From: Streptomyces toxytricini
GTDB lineage: Bacteria; Actinomycetota; Actinomycetes; Streptomycetales; Streptomycetaceae
Reading direction: 5' to 3'
Assembly (NCBI RefSeq): GCF_014649915.1
Contig: NZ_BMTY01000024.1
Location: 62,001 to 126,000, forward strand
Length of the DNA: 64,000 nucleotides
In this document: positions 52,486 through 60,321 of the stretch, in pieces
Position numbering within the stretch: position 1 is the stretch's first letter
Layout: each line of letters begins with the position of its first letter
Translations under genes and position numbers: made by a program
The notes under the pieces: model-generated
Database searches by the model: none
Seen by the model: the letters and a program-made list of their open reading frames with translations, nothing else
What the model was told of the DNA's origin: nothing

Positions 52486-53564
52486 GCCTGCCGGACACGG
52501 GGGCCGCGGCCCGGCTCGCCGGGGTCGGCACGGCCGTCCCCGACACCAGCTACAGCCAGCGCGAGCTGCTCGACCTGCTGGCCGTGACCGATCCCCGGGT
52601 CCGCTCGCTCTTCCTGAACAGCGCCATCGAGCGGCGCGGCCTGACGCTCCCCGCCGCCGGCCCCGACGGCTCGCGGGCGGTGGAGTCGCAGGGCGCGCTG
52701 CTGCGCAAGCACACCGAGCAGGGGCTGCTGCTGGGGCGGCGGGCGGTCGAGAACTGCCTCGCCGACACCGGGGCGCGGCGGTCGGACGTGCGCCACCTGT
52801 GCTGCGTGACCTCGACCGGATTCCTGACGCCCGGGTTCTCCGCCCTGCTGATCAAGGAGATGGGCCTCGACGTCGCCTGCTCGCGCCTCGACGTCGTCGG
52901 AATGGGCTGCAACGCCGGTCTCAACGCGCTGGCCTCGGTCACCGGGTGGGCTCGGGCGCACCCCGGGGAGCTGGCCCTGCTGGTGTGCGTGGAGGTGTGC
53001 TCGGCGGCGTACGTCTTCGACGGCACGATGCGCTCCTCCGTCGTCAACAGCCTCTTCGGGGACGGCGCGGCGGCCGTCGCCGTCACCGCGCCCGGCGGCG
53101 GGGGCCCGGGGGATGCGGGCGGGGCGCCGGCGCTGCTGAAGTTCTCCAGCCGGATCATCCCCGACGCCGTCGACGCGATGCGCTACGACTGGGACGAGGG
53201 GCACGGCAAGTTCAGCTTCTGGCTGGACCCGCAGATCCCGTACGTCGTCGGCGCGCACGCGGAGGGGGCGCTGGAGCGGCTGCTTCACGGTACGGGGCTG
53301 CTGGCCTCGGACATCGACCACTGGGTGGTGCACTCCGGCGGCAAGAAGGTCGTGGACTCGGTCCGGGTCAACCTGGGGCTGACCCGGCACGACGTACGGC
53401 ACACCACCGGCGTGCTGCGCGACCACGGAAACCTGTCGAGCGGCTCCTTCCTCTTCTCCTACCAGCGCCTGGCCGCCGAGGGATCGGTCCGCCCCGGCGA
53501 CCTGGGGGTGCTGATGACCATGGGGCCCGGCTCGACGATCGAGATGGCGCTGGCGCGGTGGTGA
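52482..53564 (+). CDS. dpgA: DpgA-type type III polyketide synthase
   Basis: 360 residues with the chalcone-synthase fold. The catalytic Cys143 is in GMGCNAG, His284 in VHSGG and Asn317 in DHGNLSSGS, all three present. The context with DpgB and DpgC identifies it as the enzyme that condenses four malonyl-CoA units to 3,5-dihydroxyphenylacetyl-CoA. It is cytoplasmic and probably a homodimer. The ATGA overlap with the amidinotransferase gene shows coupling. Length is normal for DpgA. Confidence 0.92.
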   Translation: MSLPDTGAAARLAGVGTAVPDTSYSQRELLDLLAVTDPRVRSLFLNSAIERRGLTLPAAGPDGSRAVESQGALLRKHTEQGLLLGRRAVENCLADTGARRSDVRHLCCVTSTGFLTPGFSALLIKEMGLDVACSRLDVVGMGCNAGLNALASVTGWARAHPGELALLVCVEVCSAAYVFDGTMRSSVVNSLFGDGAAAVAVTAPGGGGPGDAGGAPALLKFSSRIIPDAVDAMRYDWDEGHGKFSFWLDPQIPYVVGAHAEGALERLLHGTGLLASDIDHWVVHSGGKKVVDSVRVNLGLTRHDVRHTTGVLRDHGNLSSGSFLFSYQRLAAEGSVRPGDLGVLMTMGPGSTIEMALARW

Positions 53565-53617
53565 CCCGCACCCCGGGCCGCACGGCGGGCGGCGGCGCGA
53601 CGACGAAGGGACTTGCG

Positions 53618-54421
53618 ATGCGGACGCACGACACGCTGCCCCCGCCCGCGGAGGGCGAACCGGCGGACGGCACGGCGAGGGCCGTGCCGGAGCCCGAGCC
53701 CGACCGACCGGTGGACGGGCTGTGCACCGCCCTGGAGCTGGACGCCCGGCAGCCGCTGCCCGAGCTGACCGCCGCCGTCACCGGCGCCTGCGACCGCGCC
53801 GAGGCGCGGGCCGACGGCTCGGTGGTCCTGCTGCGGCTGCCGGACGCGCCCGCCGGGACGCGGGCCTGGCCCGGGGCGGTGGACATCCAGCAGATCAACC
53901 GCTGGGAGCGGGCCGTGCGGAGGCTGGAGCGGCTGCCCGCGCTGAGCATCACCGTCGCCTCCGGGGCGTGCGGCGGGCCCGCCCTCGACCTGCTGCTGGT
54001 AAGCGACTACCGGATCGGGTCGCCGGACCTGCGGATCCTCGCGCCGGTCAACGACGGGCACTTCTGGCCCGGGATGGCCGTGCACCGGATATCCCGGCAG
54101 CTCGGGGCGGCCCGCGCCCGGCAGATCGTGCTGTGGGGTGACGACATCGACGCCGTGCGGGCCCGCGACCTGGGCCTGATCGACCAGCTCGCGGACGACA
54201 CGGAGGAGGCCGCGCACACCGCGGCCGTGCTGATGGGCCGGATCTCCGACCGGGAGCTCGCGGTCCGCCGGCAGCTGCTGCTGGAGGCGCAGAGCCTGGA
54301 ATTCGACGAGGCGCTCGGGCCCCATCTGGCCGCCTGCGACCGCGAACTGCGCCGCCTGGCCGCAGCTGCGGCCGCCGCGGCGGCGGAGCCGGGCGGCCCG
54401 GCGGGAGCGCCGGGTGAGTGA
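53618..54421 (+). CDS. dpgB: DpgB-like crotonase-fold partner of DpgA
   Basis: 267 residues from ATG 53618, chosen because GAAGGGA lies seven bases upstream; the earlier GTG at 53561 would overlap dpgA. The DpgB pattern is clear: AWPGAVDIQQINRWERAVRRLERLPA, then GGPALDLLLVSDYRIGSPDLRI and WPGMAVHRISRQLGAARARQIVL. DpgB speeds DpgA turnover and helps aromatise the ring. The crotonase oxyanion residues are only partly kept, as expected for DpgB. The N-terminal ~30 residues are Pro/Glu-rich. Separate DpgD is missing from the cluster, so this protein may do both jobs. Confidence 0.85.
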   Translation: MRTHDTLPPPAEGEPADGTARAVPEPEPDRPVDGLCTALELDARQPLPELTAAVTGACDRAEARADGSVVLLRLPDAPAGTRAWPGAVDIQQINRWERAVRRLERLPALSITVASGACGGPALDLLLVSDYRIGSPDLRILAPVNDGHFWPGMAVHRISRQLGAARARQIVLWGDDIDAVRARDLGLIDQLADDTEEAAHTAAVLMGRISDRELAVRRQLLLEAQSLEFDEALGPHLAACDRELRRLAAAAAAAAAEPGGPAGAPGE

Positions 54422-55958
54422 CGGGGCGGGGCGCCGGGAGGCGGACCTCCCGGCCAACGGCCCCGGCACCCCCGACTCCCGCGCCGCCTCCGCCGGCCCC
54501 GACGCCCCCGCGGGCCCGCGGGACTCCGCTGCACCGGGCGGTCCTTCCGCCTCGGGCGGCCCCGCCGTCCCCGGCGGCCCCGCCTTCTCCGGGGGCCCCA
54601 CCGCCTCCGCCGACCCCGACGCCCCGGGAGACCCCGCACCCTCGGGAGACCCCGGCTTCTGCGGGGACCTTGCCGCCGACGCCAAACTGCTCGCCGGGTA
54701 TGCCGCCGAGACCGAGCGGAGGCTCGCCCTCCTGCCGGCGCGCCCCGACCGCACCGCCGCCGAGGCCGAGCGGGCCGAGGGCCTCCACGAGGACTGCCGT
54801 GCGGTCCGGCACGCCTTCCTCGCCCGCCACGCCGACGCCGTCTACGACGAGCTCACCGCCGGGCGGACGCTCCGGCCCCGGCTGCCCGACCTGGCCGCGG
54901 AGGCCGCCGTACGCTTCCCCGGGCTCGTACCGGACGCCGCCCAACTCGCCGCGGAAGGCGAACGCCTCCAGGCGCACAAGGAGGGCCGCGCGATCGACCA
55001 GGGCATCTTCTTCGGCGCCCTGCTGCGCTCCCCCACCGCGGGCACGCACCTGATCGAGAGCATGCTGCGGCCCGCGCCCGGCTCGGCGGCCCGCCTGGCG
55101 GAGTTCCGGCGAACGGACCGGCTGGAGCTGCCCGCGGTGCTGCTCGAACGCCGCGGGGAGGGGGCGTACGTCACCTTCCGCAACGGCCACTGCCTCAACG
55201 CGGAGGACGACCGGCTCATCTCCGACCTGGAAACCGCCGTCGACGTGGCCCTCCTCGACGACCGGATCCGCGTCGGCGTGCTGCGCGGCGGGCCCGTCAC
55301 CCACCGCCGCCACGCCGGCAGGCGGATCTTCAGCGCGGGCATCAACCTCAAGGAGCTGCACGCGGGCCGGATCTCCTTCGTGGAGTTCCTCCTCGGCCGG
55401 GAACTCGGCTACGTCAACAAGCTGGCCCGCGGCCTGCTCCGCGAGGGCCCGGCCGCCGCCGGCGGTACCACGGCCGGCAAGCCGTGGGTGGGCGTCGTCG
55501 ACGCGTTCGCCATCGGCGGCGGCATGCAGCTCCTCCTCGTCCTGGACCGCGTCATCGCCGAGGAGGGTGCCTTCCTGAGCCTTCCCGCCGCCGACGAGGG
55601 CATCGTCCCGGGCCTGGGCAACCTGCGGCTCACCCGGCTCACCGGGGCCCGTACGGCCCGGCAGGTCATCCTCGCGGGGCGCCGCATCCGCACCTCCGAC
55701 CCGGCGGCCGCGCTGCTGGTCGACGAGGTGCTGCCCGCCGCCGCGCTCGACGCGGCCGCCGAGCGGGCCGTACGCGAGCTGGCCGGGCCGGCCGTGGCCG
55801 CCAACCGGGCCATGCTGACGCTGGCCGAGGAGCCCCTGGAGCTGCTGCGCGGCTACCTGGCCGAGTTCGCGGTCGTCCAGGCCCGCCGCATCCACAGCCC
55901 GGACGTGCTGGCCAAGACCGAGCGGCACCAGGCGCGCTCCGGGCGGGCGCCGGCATGA
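54414..55958 (+). CDS. dpgC: DpgC: 3,5-dihydroxyphenylacetyl-CoA dioxygenase
   Basis: 514 residues. It belongs to the crotonase-fold, cofactor-free dioxygenases of the DPG pathway that turn dihydroxyphenylacetyl-CoA into 3,5-dihydroxyphenylglyoxylate. Markers are IDQGIFFGALLRSPTAGTHL near residue 198, IFSAGINLKELH near 304 and AFAIGGGMQLLLVLDRV near 367. The first ~80 residues are a Gly/Pro/Ser-rich low-complexity stretch not expected in DpgC (from about residue 15 to 80); it may be a local expansion. GTG 54414 lies inside the end of dpgB (GTGAGTGA), so they are co-translated. Confidence 0.9.
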   Translation: MSDGAGRREADLPANGPGTPDSRAASAGPDAPAGPRDSAAPGGPSASGGPAVPGGPAFSGGPTASADPDAPGDPAPSGDPGFCGDLAADAKLLAGYAAETERRLALLPARPDRTAAEAERAEGLHEDCRAVRHAFLARHADAVYDELTAGRTLRPRLPDLAAEAAVRFPGLVPDAAQLAAEGERLQAHKEGRAIDQGIFFGALLRSPTAGTHLIESMLRPAPGSAARLAEFRRTDRLELPAVLLERRGEGAYVTFRNGHCLNAEDDRLISDLETAVDVALLDDRIRVGVLRGGPVTHRRHAGRRIFSAGINLKELHAGRISFVEFLLGRELGYVNKLARGLLREGPAAAGGTTAGKPWVGVVDAFAIGGGMQLLLVLDRVIAEEGAFLSLPAADEGIVPGLGNLRLTRLTGARTARQVILAGRRIRTSDPAAALLVDEVLPAAALDAAAERAVRELAGPAVAANRAMLTLAEEPLELLRGYLAEFAVVQARRIHSPDVLAKTERHQARSGRAPA

Positions 55959-57283
55959 CCCTGCTCGCCCGCGAGGTACTGCACGCCTCGCTCCAGGACC
56001 CGGTGCTGGAGTCGATCGGCTTCCTCAACGAGATCATGGGCCGCTACCCGGACGCCCTCTCCTTCGCCCCCGGCGCCCCGCACCCCGCCCCGTACGGGGA
56101 CCTGGACACCGCCCGCTACCTGGACCGCTTCACCGCGCACGCGGCCTCCGCGGGCCTCGGGCCGGACCGGGCGTCCCGGCTGCTGTACGAGTACGGGCCG
56201 GCCCGCGGGCTGATCAACGGGATCGTCGCCGACGCCCTCCGCCGCGACCAGGGCATCGACGCCGACCCCGAGGCGCTGGTGATCACGGTCGGGGCGCAGG
56301 AGGCGATGTTCCTCGTGCTGCGCGCCCTGATCGCCTCCCCGGAGGACCTCCTGGCCGTCTCCGACCCGTGCTTCGTGGGCATCACCAGCGCCGCCAGCCT
56401 GCTCGGCGCCGGGGTCGTCCCCGTCCCCGAGGACGCCGACGGCCTCGACGTCGACGCGCTGGCCGAGGCGTGCCGGGCAGCCCGCCGCTGCGGCCGCCGC
56501 ATCCGCGCCTGCTACGTCGCCCCCGACTACGCCAACCCCGGCGGCACCCGCATGGCGGCCGGGCGGCGGCCGCGGCTGCTGGAGCTGGCCGAGCGGGAGG
56601 ACTTCCTCGTCCTGGAGGACAACGCGTACGGGTTCACCGCTCCCCCGGGCGCCGAACTGCCCGCCCTGAAGGCCCTGGACGGCGGGCGGCGGGTCGTGCA
56701 CATCGGGACGTTCGCGAAGGTGTGCTTCCCCGGGGCACGCGTCGGCTACGTCGTCGCCGACCAGTCCGTGTCCGCCGCCGGGGCCGCGGCCGTGCCGCTC
56801 GCGGCGGAGCTGGCGCGGTTGAAGACCGCCGTCACCGTGAACACCTCGCCGGTGTGCCAGGCGCTGATCGCCGGGATGCTGCTGGAGCACGGCGGCTCGC
56901 TCGCCGAACTGGCCCGGGCCAGGTCCGCGCTGTACCGGCGCAACCTCGCGCACCTGCTGCGGGCGCTGGACCGCGAGGGCGCGGCAGGGCTGCCGGAGGG
57001 AGTGGAGTGGAACCGGCCCGGCGGCGGGTTCTTCGTCCGGATGCGGCTGCCCGTGCCGGCGGACGCCGGACTGCTGGAGGCGTCCGCGGCCGGGTACGGG
57101 GTGCTGTGGACGCCGATGGCGCCCTTCCACCCGGGCGGCGGGGGCAGGCGTACGCTGCGGCTGTCGTGCAGCTACCTGGATCCGGAGGAGATCGATGAGG
57201 GCGTGCGGCGGCTCGGGGCCTTCCTCCGGGAGCACGCCCGGCCGCGGGCCGGGGCGGGCGCGCGGCCGGGGGGTTCTTCGTGA
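55955..57283 (+). CDS. HpgT-like PLP aminotransferase
   Basis: 442 residues of aspartate-aminotransferase fold type I. The PLP lysine is Lys255 in GTFAKVCFPGARVGY, and the substrate-side patterns NPGGTRM and LEDNAYGF precede it. In glycopeptide clusters the matching HpgT converts 3,5-dihydroxyphenylglyoxylate to (S)-DPG; its place next to DpgC fits that. ATGA overlap with dpgC and GTGA overlap with the P450. The C-terminal ~15 residues are Gly/Arg-rich. Amino donor unknown. Confidence 0.88.
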   Translation: MTLLAREVLHASLQDPVLESIGFLNEIMGRYPDALSFAPGAPHPAPYGDLDTARYLDRFTAHAASAGLGPDRASRLLYEYGPARGLINGIVADALRRDQGIDADPEALVITVGAQEAMFLVLRALIASPEDLLAVSDPCFVGITSAASLLGAGVVPVPEDADGLDVDALAEACRAARRCGRRIRACYVAPDYANPGGTRMAAGRRPRLLELAEREDFLVLEDNAYGFTAPPGAELPALKALDGGRRVVHIGTFAKVCFPGARVGYVVADQSVSAAGAAAVPLAAELARLKTAVTVNTSPVCQALIAGMLLEHGGSLAELARARSALYRRNLAHLLRALDREGAAGLPEGVEWNRPGGGFFVRMRLPVPADAGLLEASAAGYGVLWTPMAPFHPGGGGRRTLRLSCSYLDPEEIDEGVRRLGAFLREHARPRAGAGARPGGSS

Positions 57284-58485
57284 GCGGCGACCGGAGCGTC
57301 CCCGCCCACCCCACCGCCCGCGACCGGGACCGCCCGTTCGACCCGCCGCCGGAACTCGCGGCGCTGCACGCCCGCGGCCCGGTCAGCCGCCTGCGCTACC
57401 CCGACGGCCACCTCGGATGGCTCGTCACCGGCCACGAGGCGGCCCGCCGGGTGCTCGCCGACCCCCGGTTCAGCGCGCGCTCCGAGCTCAAGCGGGTGCC
57501 GGTGGCCCGGCCGGGGACGGACCCGTTCTACGGCAGCCCCGCCCTGCCGGGCTGGCTCGTCGACATGGACGCGCCGCACCACACGCGGCTGCGCCGGCAG
57601 CTGATGGGCTGGTTCACCGCCCGCCGTACGCGGGCCCTGGCGCCCCGCATCGAGCGGATCGTCGGGGACCACCTGGAGGCGATGGCCGCCCTCGGCGGCC
57701 GGGCCGACCTCGTCGAGGCGTTCGCGCTGCCCGTCCCCTCCATGGTGATCTGCGAGCTGCTCGGCGTGCCGTACGGCGAGCGCGCCTCCTTCCAGCGCAA
57801 CAGCGCCACCTTGTTCCGGATCGACGCGACCGCCGCCGAGGCCGCGGCGGCGATGGCCGAACTGGACGCATTCCTCACGGAGCTGGCCCGGCACCGGCGC
57901 CGGGCGCCCGGCGAGGACCTGCTGAGCGCGCTCGCCGCCGGAGGCGAGCTGACCACGGCGGAAGTCGCCGGCGTCGGCGCCCTCCTGCTGTCGGCGGGGC
58001 ACGAGACGACGGCCGGCTCCCTCGGGCTGGGCACGTTCGCGCTGCTGTGCCACCCGGGCGAGGCGGCCCGGCTCGCGGACGATCCGTCGCTCGCCGGGAA
58101 CGCGGTGGAGGAGCTGCTGCGGTACCTGACCATCTTCCACTTCGGGGTGCCCCGCTCCCCGCTGGAGGACGTCGTCCTGGAGGGGCGGACGCTGCGCGCC
58201 GGGGAGTCCGTCACGGTCTCGCTGTCCGCCGCGAACCGCGACCCGGCGCGCTTCGCCGACCCCGACCGCCTCGACCTGGCCCGCCCCGCCTCCGGGCACC
58301 TCGCCTTCGGCCACGGGCCGCACCAGTGCATCGGGCAGCACCTGGCCCGCACGGAGATGCGGATCGCGTTCCCGGCGCTGTTCGCGCGCCTCCCCGGGCT
58401 GAAGCTGGCCGTGCCGGCGTCGGAGGTGCCGCTGGGCGAGGACATGGGCTTCTACGGGGTGCACCGGCTGCCCGTGGCCTGGTGA
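57280..58485 (+). CDS. Cytochrome P450
   Basis: 401 residues, normal for a soluble bacterial P450. I-helix AGHETTAGS near residue 246, EELLRY (ExxR) near 276 and heme ligand Cys350 in FGHGPHQCIG are all in place. The GTG start overlaps the aminotransferase stop. In this context it probably hydroxylates the DPG-derived residue, for instance the ring methyl to hydroxymethyl as found in pheganomycin. It is the last gene of the right-going operon and converges on the exporter genes. Confidence 0.9.
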   Translation: MSGDRSVPAHPTARDRDRPFDPPPELAALHARGPVSRLRYPDGHLGWLVTGHEAARRVLADPRFSARSELKRVPVARPGTDPFYGSPALPGWLVDMDAPHHTRLRRQLMGWFTARRTRALAPRIERIVGDHLEAMAALGGRADLVEAFALPVPSMVICELLGVPYGERASFQRNSATLFRIDATAAEAAAAMAELDAFLTELARHRRRAPGEDLLSALAAGGELTTAEVAGVGALLLSAGHETTAGSLGLGTFALLCHPGEAARLADDPSLAGNAVEELLRYLTIFHFGVPRSPLEDVVLEGRTLRAGESVTVSLSAANRDPARFADPDRLDLARPASGHLAFGHGPHQCIGQHLARTEMRIAFPALFARLPGLKLAVPASEVPLGEDMGFYGVHRLPVAW

Positions 58486-58515
58486 GGGGCCCGTACCGGC
58501 CTTTGACGTGCCGCG

Positions 58516-60321
58516 TCAGCCGTGCCAGGACTTCCACAGGCGGGCGTACGCCCCGCCGCGGGCCACCAGTTCGTCGTGGGTGCCGGTCTCGGTGATGCGG
58601 CCGTCCTCCAGGACGACCACGCGGTCCGCGTCGTGGGCGGTGTGGAGGCGGTGGGCGATGGAGACGACCGTGCCGCCGAGCAGGCCGGCCAGGGCGCGTT
58701 CCACCGTGCGCGCGGTGTGCGGGTCGAGGAGGGCGGTCGCCTCGTCGAAGACGACGACCGGCGGGTCGAGCAGCAGCAGCCGGGCCAGGGCCAGCTGCTG
58801 GGCGCGGGCCGGGGGGAGTTCCGCCGCGCCGGAGCCGACCTCGTGGTCCAGGCCCAGCGCCGACGCCCACTCCCAGGCGGCGACGGCCCGCAGGGCTCGC
58901 TCCAGGTCCGCGGGGGTCGCGTCGGGGCGGGCGACGAGCAGGTTGTCGGCGAGGGTGCCGCGGAAGACGTGGTACTCCTGGGTGACGAGGATGACGCCGC
59001 GGCGCAGCTCGTCCGGCGGCAGCTCCGTCAGTGGGACGCCGCCCAGGCGGACGGTGCCCCGGCCGGGGGTGTCGATCCCGGCGAGGAGGCGGCCGAGGGT
59101 GGATTTGCCCGCGCCGGAGGGGCCCACGACGGCCAGCCGCTCGCCGGGCCGCACGTGCAGGTCGACGCCGCGGAGGCTCTCCTGCCGCTCCCGGTAGGCG
59201 AAGTGGACGCCCTGGACGTCGAGCGCGCCGTCGCGGGGGGATCCGGGGTGTGGGGCCGTGTCCGGGGCGGCGGCGGTCGCCGGGGCAGCGGCGTCGCGGA
59301 CGCCGAGGATGCGGGCCATGGAGGCGCCGCCGACCTGGAGTTCGTCCATCCAGTACAGCATGGTGTCGACGGGCCCGATCACCTGCTGGACGTACAGGGT
59401 GGCGGCGGTGACGGCGGCCAGGCCCACCATCCCCTCGATGTACATCAGCCCGCCGATGACCAGGGTGGCGGCCACGGGGAGGATGTAGCCGGTGTCGGCG
59501 ATCGGCAGGTAGGTGCTGCGCAGGTTCAGGGTGTGCCGTTCGGCCGCGTACGAGGCGGCGATGTCCGCGTCGGTGCGGCGCCGGCGGCGCCCCTGGAGCC
59601 GGAGCGCCTCCACCGTGGGGGCGCCGGCGACGGTCTCGCCGAGGGTGTCGGTGAGGCGGGCGTACGCGGAGTTGGAGCGCAGGTAGCCGGCGCGGGCCCG
59701 CCGCAGGTACCAGCGGGTGGACAGCCACAGCACGGGGACGGCGACGAGGCAGGGCAGCACCAGCAGGGGGTCGGTCAGGCAGACGGCGCCGATGGTCAAA
59801 GCGATGGTGGTGCCCGCCACGAGGGTGTCGGGGACGGCCCGCTGCACGGTGAGGGCGAGGACGTCGACGTCCCGGGTGGTCCGGGTGACCAGCTCGCCGG
59901 TGCCGGCCCGCTCGACGACGGGGGTGGGCAGGGCCAGCACCCGGTCGACGAACTCCTCGCGCAAGTCGGCCAGTACGGTCTCGCCGAGGCGGAGGGAGGC
60001 CCGCCGGGCGAAGCGGGTGAACACCGCCTGGAGGACGACCGCGGCGCAGATCGCGAGGGCGACCGGGGTGACGGCGAGCGAGCCGTGCGCGGCGTCCTCG
60101 ACGATCCGGCCGAGGAGCTGGGGTGCGGCCAGCGCGGCGACGCAGGCCAGCGCGTGCAGGGCGAGGGAGGCGGCCAGGGGGCCGCGGTGCCGGAGCATGG
60201 TCCGCCGGGCGTGCGCGCGGACCTCCCGGGCGGAGGCGACGGGCAGCCGGTCTGCGGGCGGGGCCGTGCCGGGGTCGAGGCCGGCGCCGGGGTCCGGGGC
60301 GGTGGCGGCGGGGGCGGTCAT
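58516..60321 (-). CDS. ABC exporter half-transporter B (canonical Walker A)
   Basis: 601 residues with an N-terminal membrane domain of six helices (about 40-330) and a C-terminal ATPase. Walker A GPSGAGKST (about residue 408) and Walker B VVVFDEATALLD are complete, but the signature where LSGGQ is expected reads ELPPARAQQL. It pairs with the upstream gene (ATGA overlap) as a heterodimer; because of the poor signature here, only the ATP site built by this Walker A and the partner's signature would hydrolyse. Probably exports the finished peptide. Confidence 0.88.
   Translation of the reverse strand: MTAPAATAPDPGAGLDPGTAPPADRLPVASAREVRAHARRTMLRHRGPLAASLALHALACVAALAAPQLLGRIVEDAAHGSLAVTPVALAICAAVVLQAVFTRFARRASLRLGETVLADLREEFVDRVLALPTPVVERAGTGELVTRTTRDVDVLALTVQRAVPDTLVAGTTIALTIGAVCLTDPLLVLPCLVAVPVLWLSTRWYLRRARAGYLRSNSAYARLTDTLGETVAGAPTVEALRLQGRRRRRTDADIAASYAAERHTLNLRSTYLPIADTGYILPVAATLVIGGLMYIEGMVGLAAVTAATLYVQQVIGPVDTMLYWMDELQVGGASMARILGVRDAAAPATAAAPDTAPHPGSPRDGALDVQGVHFAYRERQESLRGVDLHVRPGERLAVVGPSGAGKSTLGRLLAGIDTPGRGTVRLGGVPLTELPPDELRRGVILVTQEYHVFRGTLADNLLVARPDATPADLERALRAVAAWEWASALGLDHEVGSGAAELPPARAQQLALARLLLLDPPVVVFDEATALLDPHTARTVERALAGLLGGTVVSIAHRLHTAHDADRVVVLEDGRITETGTHDELVARGGAYARLWKSWHG

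Noticed and set aside
53561..53617. Earlier GTG start of dpgB overlapping dpgA
   Set aside because: No ribosome binding site, and ATG 53618 has GAAGGGA at proper spacing.
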